A stretch of DNA of 64,000 bases from the NCBI GenBank assembly GCA_037954235.1, contig JBBMOA010000021.1, forward strand, positions 8,757,501-8,821,500. Reading direction: 5' to 3'. This DNA is from Aulostomus chinensis. Lineage: Eukaryota; Chordata; Actinopteri; Syngnathiformes; Aulostomidae. Of this stretch, positions 13,328 through 25,022 are shown in pieces; within the stretch, counting starts at the first letter, position 1, and each line of letters starts with the position of its first letter. Under the pieces are notes generated by a model. That model was not told the origin of the DNA, did no database searches, and worked only from the letters and a program-made list of their open reading frames with translations. The translations under genes and the position numbers were made by a program.

Positions 13328-13367
13328 AAGTTAAAACTCAGCTGCATCTCATCATTGGTGTTGCAAC

Positions 13368-14850
13368 ATGATTGGGCTTGTGGCTTTTTTGTCCTGCATT
13401 GGTGAGGAATGAATCAAACGCACTGTCATTTATTTACTGTTGTGAGTGAGACTGTGAACGCTTTCTTGATGTATCGTTTCTCTGTCCATTTTCCAATGCA
13501 AAAGGACTGATTTGTGCTGCGGTGCCGTACAACCATAAAGTTCACAATGAGAAAGTCATAGGAGGTCATGATGCTAAACCCAACGCCTGGAAATGGCAGG
13601 TAAATGTAACTGAAAAAGTACAGATGATAACCCTTTTTTTTTTTTTTAAAGAAAAGAAACGTTGAGCCCCTGAACTGACAGAAATGCTCCTCTGTTTCCA
13701 GGCTTCACTCCAGTTTGATTCATTCGGTGATGGATCCTATTACCACATGTGTGGGGGCACCCTCATCGATGCTTTTTACATTATGACTGCTGCTCACTGT
13801 ATAGGAAGGTCGGGGCTCTTATTTTCGTAGATTACACCTTCTTTTTCCAAAAGAACTCTTCCTCAAATGCAGATAGTAAACACTAAGGAGGATATTGTGT
13901 TTTTTCTGTCTCTATCAGCCTGGATGTGACGAAGTACCGCGTGGTGCTGGGCGAGCACAGCCTTTATAGATATGATGGCACCGAGCAGTTCCGTCGTGTG
14001 GACGATATAATAGTGCATCCTGACTGGAATGGAGATCTTGCCAAAGGGTGAACTGACAGATCCCCTCTCTCAGTGGATCAAATCCTCTCTATGGTTCCAG
14101 AGGGAACGAATCACACACAACATCTCCTAAGAATATTCAATTTCCGTCTGTGTCAGAAATGATATCGCCATCGTGAGGCTGGCTGATCCAGTTTATGGCA
14201 ACGGCTTTGCGTCTGTCGCCAACCTCCCCTATCCTGGCCAAACGCTGCCTCATGACTTCGTCTGTACCATCACTGGATGGGGACTTATGGGCCGTGAGTA
14301 GAAGCGTGCGTGCGTATTCTTAACGTTCATAGATGTCACGCTCACGTTTCTGTATTCTCTGGCTTCGTAGCTGATGGATCAGTTGCTGCCGACATCCTGC
14401 AGCAAGCTCCCCTCGCCGTGGTGGCGCATTATGTCTGCTCCCAGCCTGAATGGTGGGGCAGTGTCGCTCTGAGCACGATGGTGTGTGCAGGAGGAGATGG
14501 AATCACATCGGGCTGCCAGGTATGAAAAAAATAACGTCCTTGGTCGTCTGAATACTTCTTGTTGCATCTCCGTACTTCCCTCTTTGCACCTGATCTCCCC
14601 TGCAGGGTGACTCTGGAGGTCCCCTGAACTGCTTCACCGATGGAGCCTGGAGGGTCCACGGTGTTGTCAGCTACGGCCCTGCTGTTCAGTGCAACCTAGT
14701 GATGAAACCCACTGTCTTCACCAGAGTGTCTTCCTTCATGGACTGGATTTATTCAGTGAGCAACATATTTCCTACAGAAGCACAATGTCTTTTGAAATCC
14801 CCCAAATTAATTCATTCATGTGCTCTGTTTTCCAGGTTATTCGGTATTAG
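13368..14850 (+). CDS. cela1: Chymotrypsin-like elastase (CELA1-like) zymogen
   Basis: A secreted serine endopeptidase (S1A) of the exocrine pancreas. Coding exons 13368-13401, 13505-13599, 13702-13808, 13919-14047, 14157-14293, 14371-14519, 14606-14755 and 14836-14850 join in frame to 816 bp (271 residues, TAG stop). Residues 1-16 or so are a hydrophobic signal peptide. A short propeptide ends in Lys28, so trypsin would release the mature N-terminus VIGG. The catalytic triad is intact: His75 (TAAHC), Asp124 (GNDIAIVRL) and Ser220 (GCQGDSGGP). The pocket positions (chymotrypsin numbering) read Ser189, Gly216 and Thr226, so it is not a trypsin; Thr226 and the [12 protein letters not shown] stretch match CELA1. 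The propeptide lacks the Cys1 seen in CELA2/3. The last exon encodes only VIRY and the stop. Exact orthology among fish elastases is uncertain. Confidence 0.93.
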
Positions 14851-14881
14851 GTGTCCTAACCTCTGTGAATGGAAGCCGTGA

Positions 14882-14887
14882 AATAAA
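14882..14887 (+). terminator. Polyadenylation signal of the elastase gene
   Basis: AATAAA 31 bp after the TAG stop, followed within 30 bp by a GT-rich stretch (GAGTGTTTCTTGTGG). The 3' UTR would be only about 50-60 nt. Confidence 0.8.
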
Positions 14888-14889
14888 AT

Positions 14890-16019
14890 CGTGACAGATC
14901 TTGAGTGTTTCTTGTGGTTCTTATTTTCACCAGTAGGTGGCGAGAGTGCCTCAGATTTAGACTCAACAGCACCCTGCTTACTCTCTCCAAATTAGTTTTT
15001 TGTGTGTATGTAGTTTTCTTACACTCAGAAAGTCCATTAATCAGGTGGAATCAAGAGTAAGATTAAGGATGGTTACGGCCCCAAAATACAACTGAAAATT
15101 CCAAATGAGGTCATCTTTGGGGTTTTAGCAAAGATCAGGCTTGATATGTTTCTGATACAGACACAATAAAATAAAAACAATACCTGCAGACGTAATTCAT
15201 ACCACCACGTGAGTTCTACGCAGTCATCGGCCTGATGTTTACTTCTTGACAGCGATCTCTGGCTGGCATATGCGTTTGTGGGAGTTAGAAAACTTTGAGC
15301 ATGACATCACATCGAGTTGATGTTTTTCTTCTTCAAACCAGAAACCACAGATGAATTCCTGTGGTTTGCACAAAAAAAAAGGAAAAAAAAGGAAAAAAAA
15401 CCCTGTTGTTTCAGTTAATTCAAAGTGAATGTGAACTGTAGGTTGTTTTTTTTTAACCAGCCCTGACAGCGTGTGGTGTTTTTTTCTCCTTGTGATTGTG
15501 TCATCAAGGTGAAATCTGGAGACACCAACTAGTACTTTTGAGTACTTTGACAGGTTTTTATAAGCTTGTTAGGACAGGTTTTGTCAGCAGAGTAACGGTG
15601 AACATGAAAGGCAGAGTCATGAAACTTAACGTGTGTAAGAATAAAAGTCGAAGTTCCCGGTGTGTTGTAAGAAGAAAGGCTTTAGGAATTTATGACCCTG
15701 ACCCACATTTACACGCCAGTGATGAACACTTTGTGTAGTGGAGAAAAAAGTAAGGCTAAAATGTAGGTGGGGTTGTAAGAGTTTTTAGCTCTCATGGGAA
15801 TGTCACCGTGTTCATGGGTGCAATACAAGATGCCCTCTCGTGTTTTAAAACGATCAAACTGTCTACGTCTGTGTTGTAAGAACATCAAAACTTGAATTAG
15901 GAATCTACGATGACAGGTAACAAAGCTTTCGCTGTACATTTACTCATCTCCTGACTAAGAAATGAAGTTTAAATATACAGTTCAATTTCACAGATCAACA
16001 AATGATTTGATTTGTATTA
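14890..16019. other. Intergenic, no gene seen
   Basis: Contains a 9-bp perfect hairpin (AAACCACAG/CTGTGGTTT, 15342-15367) followed by an A-rich tract of A8-9GG units (15371-15402). The short ORF at 15496-15738 has no family resemblance. Confidence 0.6.
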
Positions 16020-16190
16020 TTTCTATTTTGCTTTATATTGTTCTCTATATCTTCATATAGTTTGCCTAGTATATACACCTTGCGTGCCTCTTTACCGCTC
16101 TTTTATCTTCCCTTGTCGAGCTGCTGTAAATGCAAGTTTCTCCTGGAGATCAATAAAGTGTCTATCATCATCATCATCATCATCATCAAA
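16020..16190 (+). mobile_element. Possible truncated LINE 3' end with (ATC)n tail
   Basis: The stretch ends in GCTGTAAATGCAAGTTTCTC, then GGAGATCAATAAAGTGTC and (ATC)n at 16162-16188. This is the layout of fish CR1/L2-type LINE 3' tails: a conserved 3' UTR, an AATAAA and a short tandem tail. Only the last 100-170 bp seem to remain. The class is inferred from the tail alone. Confidence 0.45.
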
Positions 16191-17710
16191 TGAAAAAGAA
16201 GACTCAAGTGTTTAGAAAATGTTTTTTTTTTATTATTATTTGGAGGGACAGGCTGTCAAAATGGCTTAGATGAGAGAAACTGTTCTTGAACAGCAGGTTA
16301 AAGTGTGAATATGTAAAAAATAAAGCAGCTTTGTTTGCTCTGCAGGACCATTCAAGCAGAAATATGTACAACACAAAAGGCAAAAAAGTAAGACACGTTC
16401 TTTGAAATTAATAGAAAAAAAATGCTGTACTGTAATACATTACATTGATAAAACACTCACTGTTGCCATTTCTTCATGAGAATTGATGTTTTATACAAGA
16501 GAAACACGTTTGCTTCCAAAAACAAAACAAAACAAAACAAAATCAGTGCCCTATAGCTCTTCATGGCATAAGAACTCATATCGGATGGATTTTAAAGTAA
16601 TCAAAAAAAGGCAAAAGCGAATAATACATTTCCGATGTGCACGCTGCACTTTTAAAGTATACAATTAATCAGAACACGTTTTAACAAACAGGACCTGCAT
16701 GCATTATTTCTAAAGGGTCCAGAAATGCTGCAGAAAACAGCTGTAGAAAGGGTGAGATATGTACATCATCAACTCTCTGGTGTCCCTCGACCGTTCACAC
16801 CGGTGGCAGAAGAATCACCTTTGAAAAAGTATTGTTCTGTAATTAATGAGGCAACTCTTCATTTTGGGGGTTTTGTGTGTGTGTATCTGTGTTTGTGTGT
16901 GTGTATATGTGATAAAAATTGTATAATATATGCAGTTTTTATCCACAAAAAGACCCTTAACATGTTTAATCTATAACATACTGTAACCCAAAGTCACAGA
17001 CTTCCAGAAACAATTCAGAGTACAATCAAATTGATCATTTTAGTGGCATTTTGCTAAGATATCTAACCATAGGACTGCCTATGAAAAATACTTCACAATG
17101 TTAGAGAGCGATAACCTTCATACATTTCTCTATAGTTCATATATTACAAAGGTCGTCCCAGATTGAAAATTACTAATTTTTGCTTTCATAATAAAATATT
17201 CAATTTCTCAGTGATTAGAATTCTTTTTTTTTTTTCCTCTTTTTTTTTTTTAAATTTTTTGTCAACCTACATAAATTAGTTACAAAATATTAGCGTAATT
17301 TTCTATGGTTACATTATAGGCAGCAAATACAATAAACCCATAATTTAGTTTCAGTGATTTCGGGAAGATTCCACAGTTTTCAGTCCCAAAGCTTGGATGG
17401 AAGCGCTGTGCACATACTGTTGGCAGGCGTTGCTCCCCCTGATAGGCAGGCATGTCCAGTAAACTTCACAACAGCCCACTGTATTGCCAAAAAAATGTCT
17501 TAAATTAAATTACTAATGAAATAATAAGTTACCAAAAAGCGTTAAATGTACTGTATAAGTAAATAGATATTAAATACTTTCTGATGGACTTTGCGGTCCA
17601 GTTTCCCATAGCAATGCCTTGATGTGATATGGAAAAAAGGAAGGAAGATTGCACTTTTAGGTGAAAATATCAAACCACAGTGCTTCTTGGGTGAAAGTAG
17701 GCTTCATCAG

Positions 17711-17728
17711 AAATAAATAAAATAAAAA
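17711..17728 (-). promoter_or_regulatory. AU-rich element in CSRNP1 3' UTR
   Basis: The mRNA-sense strand reads TTTTTATTTTATTTATTT, with overlapping ATTTA cores. AU-rich elements of this kind mark unstable immediate-early mRNAs. Function is inferred; the motif could also be ordinary AT-rich sequence. Confidence 0.35.
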
Positions 17729-18204
17729 TCATAAAAAGGAAATAATTTATAACAAAAGCAATAAAGACAATACAGCTTGTAATGGTATGAGCGTGACTTC
17801 TAGTGACCCGGCTCATAAATAAGAAACTCCATAATTTAGCGTTGAACTGTTGAATCGACCCCATACAACCAAAACAATGCCTATTCATACATAACTATTT
17901 TCACAGATAAAGTGCTGATCGAGGAGCTTTTAGAGCGATTTTCTTTTCTTGTACCATATAAGACCCTTAAAGGGGGGGGAAAGATCTTGAGGAGAAAGAG
18001 TCCGCCAGCTTTAGGAGGATCCAGCCTGCTCAAGTCATCTAAACATGAGGACATGTACAGGATTGTGTTGTGATTTGACTTTCAGGTGAAGGCAAAACCA
18101 CGGCCCATCACAGCAATGGTCACCACACATTGCCTCCAAAAGCTAGAAAGCTAGAAAAAAAGTCCCTGAGGTGCACATTCAGCTGTGTTGAGATTCCCAA
18201 CCTG

Positions 18205-18235
18205 CCCCACCCCCGACCCCCCCACCCCCCACCCC
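18205..18235 (-). promoter_or_regulatory. G-quadruplex motif in CSRNP1 3' UTR (distal)
   Basis: In mRNA sense the G-runs are 4, 6, 7, 5 and 4 bases long, separated by one- or two-base loops. This meets the usual four-run G-quadruplex pattern and lies about 355 nt after the stop. Confidence 0.7.
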
Positions 18236-18523
18236 TGTTAAGGATGATTCCTGCTGTATCCACGCACGGTTGGTGCTGTTGGTTTGGTTAAAAGAGCTTT
18301 CTTAGGAATTGACAGCATCATTGGTGTCTGCGGGCCGGCTCGATTTGATCTTGACTTTTGTATCTTTTAACACTAGCTGCCATCTCACACAGCGGTAATC
18401 CCAAACTGCTTTGCTAACGTTTTGAAGGCAAGTTTGAATTTTAAACATTTGTTAGGCAAGAAGGAACTCACAGCTTCCTCCAAAATCAAACACGTTGACA
18501 TCTTATGTGCATTTACAGTACCA

Positions 18524-18550
18524 CCCCCCCCCACCCCCACCCCCACCCCC
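18524..18550 (-). promoter_or_regulatory. G-quadruplex motif just after CSRNP1 stop
   Basis: In mRNA sense there are three G5 runs and one G9 run separated by single T loops, starting about 40 nt after the TGA. Long runs with single-base loops are the most stable class of parallel quadruplex. Confidence 0.8.
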
Positions 18551-18590
18551 TGGTTTTTTTCTCGTAATGTCCTCAAATCTTCATGTTTTG

Positions 18591-21500
18591 TCAAACTTTC
18601 ACAGACTCCATTACAGACAATTTCATGGCTTCCTCCAACAGCTGATTGTCTGTAAATGTGGCAGGGGGTTCAGGGACAGATTCTGAAAGGCCAATCAGTG
18701 ACTCCAGGAGGCAAGTACCCGGGTCGCTGGTTGGAGGGAGGCTTGGGTAGCTAGGCAACTGAAACTGAAAGAAGTTGTCCATATGTTCATACTCCTTCAG
18801 GGAGTTGTAGAGCGAGCTGGGCCCCAAGCAGGGGAAACCATCAAAGAACTCCAGGTCTGACTCCGACGAGAGGCTGAGGTCCATGTTGTAGCTCGCCGAG
18901 CGGTCAATGGTCGGGGAGGGCGTGTGTGGCACGCTACTGCTATGGAACAGGGCGTTTCCCTGGTTGGCGTTCTCATCCAAAAGTTCTGAGATGGCTGTTG
19001 CTCGATTGTCTGTGAGATCCTCTGCTGAGTCCAACAGTGCAACATCTATATTATCATTCTCGTCAGCAAAGTCCACCATGCTAAAGCTGCTGAACGCCTC
19101 AGTGGAAAGCTGCTGCTGGTCCTGCCGCTGTCCTGTGCAGAGTGTGTTTTTACTGTCTTTGTCTCCACCGTCCCTGCTACTTCTCGAACAGTTCTCTGCA
19201 TCATTGAAACTGAGGATGCGGCTAAGGCCTTTCTCATCCACATCTAGATGGGTGCCATGTTCACATGGACTCTCGCCTGTTTCTGAGTCCTCACTCTGGC
19301 CTGAACAGTCTGATAAGTCTGTCATATCACTGCTGCAACTATTCTCTCCAGTTGCCACCAGCTCAGAGCTAAAGGGAAAGGAGGGCACTGTGGGTATGGA
19401 GGGGTGTTCGGCCTGGATCGGTAAACCGAGGGGCCTGTGAAGGGTTGTCTGCGATGCGGTGGTCTCGCTCTTGGTCTCCCCCTCCTCCTCTGTGTTAGAC
19501 TGCTCCTCCAGCCTCTTCTCCAGCTCCAGCTTCATAATGGTATGGATGTAATGCGTCTGTACCCTGGTGGAGTTGAACTCTATGCGACCCTCTGTGTTTC
19601 CGCAACCATCCTTAGTGCAGCCACAAGGGAAAGAAGAATGGTCCATCTGTACAAAGCAGAAAAAGTTCAATTACTTGTATAATACATATCAAGTCAAGTC
19701 AAGTCAATTTTATTTGGATAGCGCCAAATGACAACAAAAGTTATCTCATGACACTTTACAAGTAGAGCAGGTCCAGTACCACACTCCTTCAATGAATTTA
19801 CACCCAACAATTCTCCATCAGCAAGCACATCCTGCAACAGCGGCGACGAAAACCTTCCTTTTAACAGGCAGGAACGTCGAGCAGACCCAGGCTCAATGGG
19901 GACGGCCTTCTGCTTTGACCGGTTGGGGGGAAAGAGAGCAGGAGAGCGGGGCAGTGACAAAGACAAATAATGGAGGAAGACAGATATGCAGAAGGAAAGA
20001 TTGGGACAGCGATAAAGAGAGAGAGAAAGGGAAGAGACTGATGGACAGATGGGGACGTGAGGAGGTGGAGCTACGGGTGGCAGCTTGAGCCTCTTCAGGT
20101 CTGCAGCCTCCTCCAGCAGCAAACACACCCTCTGATAGATTTTTTTCATGGAACTGAATCAAACAGAGCTCCAACTTTTCTTGCTCGTACCTGACATTTG
20201 ATGCCAGCCAGGCTGCAGCTACAAGTTTCTGGCTCACAGAAACCCTGGCAGTCACAACCACAGTTCTCCCGGGAGATCCTCAGGTCATGTAGCTGCCTCT
20301 TCTCCTCCTTGTCGATCTTCTTTACACCTGCAGCTTTGAGTAGGGCGTAGCGACGTTTCGATGGATAAGGCTGGAGGAAAGAGCCTTCATCCAGGTTGGC
20401 TCCACTGATGTCGATGTCCTGCTCAGGGATGTCATCCACTGTCAGTCGCTCTGCCTCCTCGCATTCCTGGGTTCCATTCTTGGTCAGCTAGAGCAAACAC
20501 AACCATTTCATTTGATTTGTGAAAGAGAATATCAGCATATTCACATTCTACCCCCTAATCGGTAACACTTGGCTCACCTTAAGTTTGAGAGCCTCCAGCT
20601 TATCTTCCCTTAGTCTGTTGAGAAGTTTCTCCCGGCGTAGGAGCCGCTGCTCCACAGCAAACTCAGCGAGCGTGTAGGTACGGAGCGTGCTGTGGTGCTG
20701 CATCATACCCAGAGTGCATCCTCCTCGACTGGGAACACTGGTGAAGCCCTGGCACCGAGGAAAGAAGAACACTGTCACCTGGTCGAAGGTCACATTGCCC
20801 CGCCGTGCTCTCTTGGATTTCTTGAGGATGGATGTCGCTGTGGGGGAGAGAGGGAGGTAAGTTGAGAACACGTCAGGTCAAAGTGGGAATTTCTTCAATT
20901 GCCTTTATGTGCCACTAGATGGCATAGTGCCCCACCAGTAAAAAAAAAAAAAAATCCTTGTAAGTTTGCAAATGCTGCCGAACAGAAAGTAAAAGGACAT
21001 CCCCTCTGATTCAATGCCTTGTTCCTTATCATGTACACAATTTAAAAGACACAGTTAACTTAAGTCCAACACGCTCACATCCTGTGAAGTGAAACCCAAA
21101 CTACCCAGCATCCATTCAGCCTTGGTTCTACTGTGTCACAAAAAACACCCAGCCCAGGAATTTCCCCTTGTGGAGGAAGCAGAACTGCCAGGATCACAAA
21201 CCGGTGAGTAAATGCTTGAGGCTTCCGGAAGGTGGGGGTTGGGGGGGGGGGGTAAAACTTACCCACCCCCCTGCTGCTGCACAACTCGAACAAATAACTC
21301 AGAAACAGACAGAAGCCGAAAAAGTCCGTTCTGTTAAAAAGCATTCATGATCCAGAGCAACAGGCCATCTCGCTATACCCATACAAACATACCGAAACCA
21401 TATGGGGGTCAGAGTAGAACCATATGAGGGAATGAGCCCAACAATTATTCAAGCTTTAGTATAAATTCCACTTCCTCCACCTAGGAATATTCAACATGAC

Positions 21501-22733
21501 TTCTGAGCCACACTTGAAGACAAGCAACTTTTTCCTTCTGCTTAAACTGCCAGAACCAATGTCTGGTTTTTCTTCATGTGAACAGAAAAGGATGATAAGA
21601 CTCCACATGTGTTGGGTATTATCATCATGATGAGGCGGGAAACCACTTGTACTGTAGATCTTGATTTTCTCAGCTATGGAGCTTTTCAGCCGCACACTTT
21701 AAATAACACCTTCCAAAAAAGGGGGGTTATAATTAAAAGTTCAAAGGAAGAACCTTTCCTCCAGTACAATACAGCATTACTATGTTTCATGATCTGCAGC
21801 TATGGGGAGTGCGAACAGGTTTTCACCTCATATCCATAAAATGTTCGACACCTGAAGGAAACAAAGACATCTTCTCCATGGATGACGCAGTTTTGTAGGC
21901 CGTTTCAATGCAAACTCCAGATTATGAATCCACACAATCTCCTCTACAAGTTGTGTTTGCACGCCTTCGTTTCTTGATTGTTTTACCCCCCCTTCCCTCC
22001 CCCTTTGTATCCTGTGCCCAGCCTCTTTCAGCACCTGTGCTGGGTGCACGCCCGGGCTTCAGACAAGGCCCTGTGTGTTCTAAGCTTTGGCACACTGCCA
22101 CGCTACTCTTCCTGGCTCCCGTCCTCATCATCCTGGAAACCTCACAACTGTTTGCCCTTCTCCCAGCCGTCCCCTAAAGGCCAGTGGATGGACTCGCGTC
22201 CAGACAGAAACACCCTGAAGCTGCTCAACACGCATCTCCCAAGGAAAGGTGAAGCTCTGTCTGTCTGCGCGGCTCAGGGGAGCCAAGGTGAGCAGCCACT
22301 GCATAATGTGATTAGCCATTTAGCCGCTTTAGGGCATGAAATCAAAAGAGGTATTCATTGCAGAAGTCTGAAATCCTTTCTGCGAAGTGTTTCATGGGCT
22401 GCCAGCTGCTTAAATTCCTTAACCTCTCCCCCATTTTTATGGATTTGTTATCAGAGCCTACACGGAGCAGTAAAGACTAGGCAAGATAACACATTACAAC
22501 GCATGTTCCATCAGCTCTTTGTTCGATTTATTGTTGCTAGAAGAACACTCACTGTTGAAATTTGTTGCTGGGGAGCTGGGGTTGCTGGGGGTGGAATCCA
22601 GGGTGTCCGAGTAGCAGCTCTCCCCCTCCGAGTCCCAGCCGGAGCAGGCAGAGGAGAGGGAGGAGGGTGAGGGTGAGGAGTAGCATGGGTCCTCATCCAC
22701 CTCCTCAAACTTCCTCTTGAGAAGCCCACTCAT
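18591..22733 (-). CDS. csrnp1: Cysteine/serine-rich nuclear protein 1 (AXUD1)
   Basis: CSRNP1 is a nuclear DNA-binding activator, induced early by axin or cytokine signalling in mammals. Coding exons in transcript order: 22553-22733, 20578-20837, 20191-20487 and 18591-19646. They join in frame to 1794 bp (597 residues; human about 589). The start [11 protein letters not shown] is family-typical. [19 protein letters not shown] is a basic, nuclear-localisation-like stretch, followed by [20 protein letters not shown], the family signature. The cysteine-rich block spans residues 223-261 with ten cysteines (CGCDC...[19 protein letters not shown]...PCGC...C). The long last exon is Ser/Asp/Glu-rich, with conserved islands [20 protein letters not shown] and DLSLSSESD, and acidic patches that could activate transcription. 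The ATG is preceded by GCGCC (good Kozak context). An AG acceptor at 22752-22753 shows that the 5' UTR is split. Confidence 0.96.
19688..20045. repeat. Teleost interspersed repeat in the last CSRNP1 intron
   Basis: It opens with AAGTC repeats, then CAATTTTATTTGGATAGCGC, ACACTTTACAAGTAGAGCAG, CTCCATCAGCAAGCAC, CCTTTTAACAGGCAGGAAC and GACCGGTTGGGGGG, and ends in a GA-rich tail. I recognise this layout as a high-copy teleost repeat but cannot name its class. It fills most of the 544-bp intron between 19646 and 20191. Confidence 0.65.
20838..22552 (-). other. CSRNP1 intron 2
   Basis: The intron between the first and second coding exons. It contains a poly-G run at 21241-21252 (C-rich in the mRNA sense) and no recognisable repeat. 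A long plus-strand ORF crossing 21978-22670 is not a gene; its 3' part is the antisense of the CSRNP1 exon. Confidence 0.7.
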
Positions 22734-22751
22734 GGCGCTAGTGTGAACAAT
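22734..22751 (-). other. csrnp1: 5' UTR part of CSRNP1 exon 2
   Basis: Eighteen bases between the acceptor TCCTTCACGCAG and the ATG. The acceptor implies a separate upstream non-coding exon, as in mammalian CSRNP1. Confidence 0.75.
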
Positions 22752-24438
22752 CTGCGTGAAGGAGAAGAGGGAGGGATTATTAGCACAATTATTCACACTT
22801 GATTTGCACCGCTAAACTGAATTTTTGAATGCAAACCAATAAGAGGTCTTTTTTTTCTCTCTTTTTTTTTCCTCCACAGGGTTATTGTTACGAGCCAGTC
22901 CTGTGCTCGGCCATGTGAGTGTGTGATCAACCCATCTCCTGCTGCACTCAGCTGAGAGAGGGAGCTAGCCATGGCACAGGAAGCAATCAATCAAGCCTAT
23001 TCGCATAAGTCAACAATTACTGGACCCTTCACCCTCTTCCAAATCCCATCAGCTCAGCAAATGCATTGATTAGAGAAAAGGAGCGAGCGGGGAGGTGACC
23101 AAATCATCCACACATTGACGTTTAATTTCAATCACTCCCCCTCAGGCAGCCGTCAAAATCAAACATGCAGCCTTCGCCAGACAATTTGCCACTTGTCCTG
23201 TTTAATGCCTTCACGTGGCTCTCATAGTAAATATGTCCTGGGTCTCATCGTCAAGATGTTTTGTTATGCAACTCCTGAATGCATTCTTTCAGAGCTCCCA
23301 TGAGAAGGGCTGCTGCTTCAGCGATAAAAACAATCAATCCTTTGAGGGAGACAGATAGGCTGAAAGAGACAGGGTGAAGAAAAAAAGATGATTGCCAGCT
23401 AAAGATCTTGGGAAGAGGGAGCGCCATTTATTCTCTAATCTTCAAAAACATGGCCTAACATCTGTGGAACCTCTTCCACAGCTTACAAGCTTGACAGATG
23501 TCTTAAGGTTGTATTTTAATCGACGAATAAGACTCCGAGGAAGGAAAGCGCACGTTTGACGAAGGTTCACTGTTGGTGTATTATACGGTGAACGGGAATA
23601 TAAATGTGTCGTGTAGCTGCGATTCAAGATATGCAGCAACATCTGGGAGGTACGAGGTGATGGCAAGGATCATCGTCACAGCTCCCGCTAACTTCAACAA
23701 GGAGGGAGGAAGAGGGGTGGTGGGAGGAAGGAAGGAAGAGAGCGGAGACATGACTGGGCTCAGCTCCAGCAAAAAGACGCTCCCCTCCAACTATGTGGAA
23801 TAGGAAAGGAGGCTTTTACTTTACCCATAAAGAGATCATTTCACCATCAAACTGTTAACTGTCTTCAGCACCGTGGCCAAATCGCTTGCAGCTGCTGCAG
23901 CACCAGCGCGGTTTGAATATAGCAATTTCAGTTGTTTCCCTTAAATTTCAAACATTTACTTTGCAACACCTGCAATTTTGTTCATGCTCATGGGAACTGC
24001 AAACACAGTCATTGGGTCATTTTTTTGTGCGCTTTCACTCTCTCATTTTTAACTCGAACGATTTTTGGAGGCAGCAGGAAACTTAGCTTCAAAGTATATT
24101 AGATTGAATTAAGCTCTGTTTAATATCGGACGCACAGATGCAAAGCTAACTGTCAGTGCCACACCTTTAACAGGTAGCTAAAAATGCAAGTAGATGATTA
24201 CGTCATTGAGAAATCCTCCGGTGACTTTTACAAGAACTTCAGCTCTTTGTGTGACCTGCATGCCTGGGTTATCTTATCAGAATGTTATGTAAGCGTATGG
24301 GTGGGGCGACTGACGCTGCTATGGAAGCTTCATCTTCACCACGCAACAGGGAGCAATTATGCAAAACAGGTACTCCCTTTTTGACAAGGATAATGGAGAA
24401 CTAAGAGTCAAGGGCAAGAGGCTGAAACCTTTGTGTAG

Positions 24439-24478
<40 letters not shown>

Positions 24479-25022
24479 CGCACATGGGGGGGTTATCAGA
24501 GCTCCAGTCAGGTGTTGTCGTCTGCGGTATGATGAATGAATCACCTTGCAATCACTCGAGCTGCCTGACAAACAAAAAAAAAGGGTCTTCCTCTGCCACC
24601 TTTGGCATGTTTTACATCGGAAACCCTGATGAGAAAAAGCAGTCGATTGCCATCCATCAACTCACTGGAGCAGGAAATAATCTCCAAATGCCTTCTAATA
24701 CGATCACGTCATGAGATTTGCCTTGAAACTATTTAGAAACACCTGGGTGCAGCATCTGTTGCTCGTGTACCACACACACACACACACTTGCACACCAAAT
24801 AACATATGTGTTCTTCTGTGTGTGCTAGGGAGGAGGAACACACGTGGGTTCACCTTACAGTTTTGCCCCCCCCCCCCCCACACACACAATTCTCTCGGAA
24901 AAAAGTAAAACAAAGCTGTGAGGCATCCTCAAGGGAGTGCATAGCGCCAGCTAAGCAAAGTCTTTTTAATTAAAAGCTGCAGTGAGCCAGAAGGGGGAGG
25001 AGAGGGATGGGGGTGGGTGGGT

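Larger units (their letters stand above)
16215..18590 (-). other. csrnp1: CSRNP1 3' UTR (distal end inferred)
   Basis: This region follows the CSRNP1 stop codon on the minus strand and has no coding potential. A minus-strand AATAAA (TTTATT on plus, 16229-16234) is a candidate distal polyadenylation signal and would give a 3' UTR of about 2.4 kb. Nearer signals cannot be excluded. In mRNA sense it holds two G-rich blocks close to the stop and AU-rich UUAUUUAUUU-type sequence at 17711-17728. Confidence 0.5.

Noticed and set aside
18907..19440. 177-codon plus-strand ORF
   Set aside because: Entirely antisense to the long last exon of CSRNP1, which is confirmed by family motifs.
22494..22552. 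Extension of the first CSRNP1 coding exon past 22553 in the same frame
   Set aside because: The GTGAGT donor at 22552-22547 joins in frame to the SILKKSKRA exon, as in the family. The read-through peptide is not conserved.
21978..22670. 230-codon plus-strand ORF
   Set aside because: Its 3' third is the antisense of the CSRNP1 first coding exon and the rest is intron. It has no recognisable domain, and codon use follows the complementary strand.
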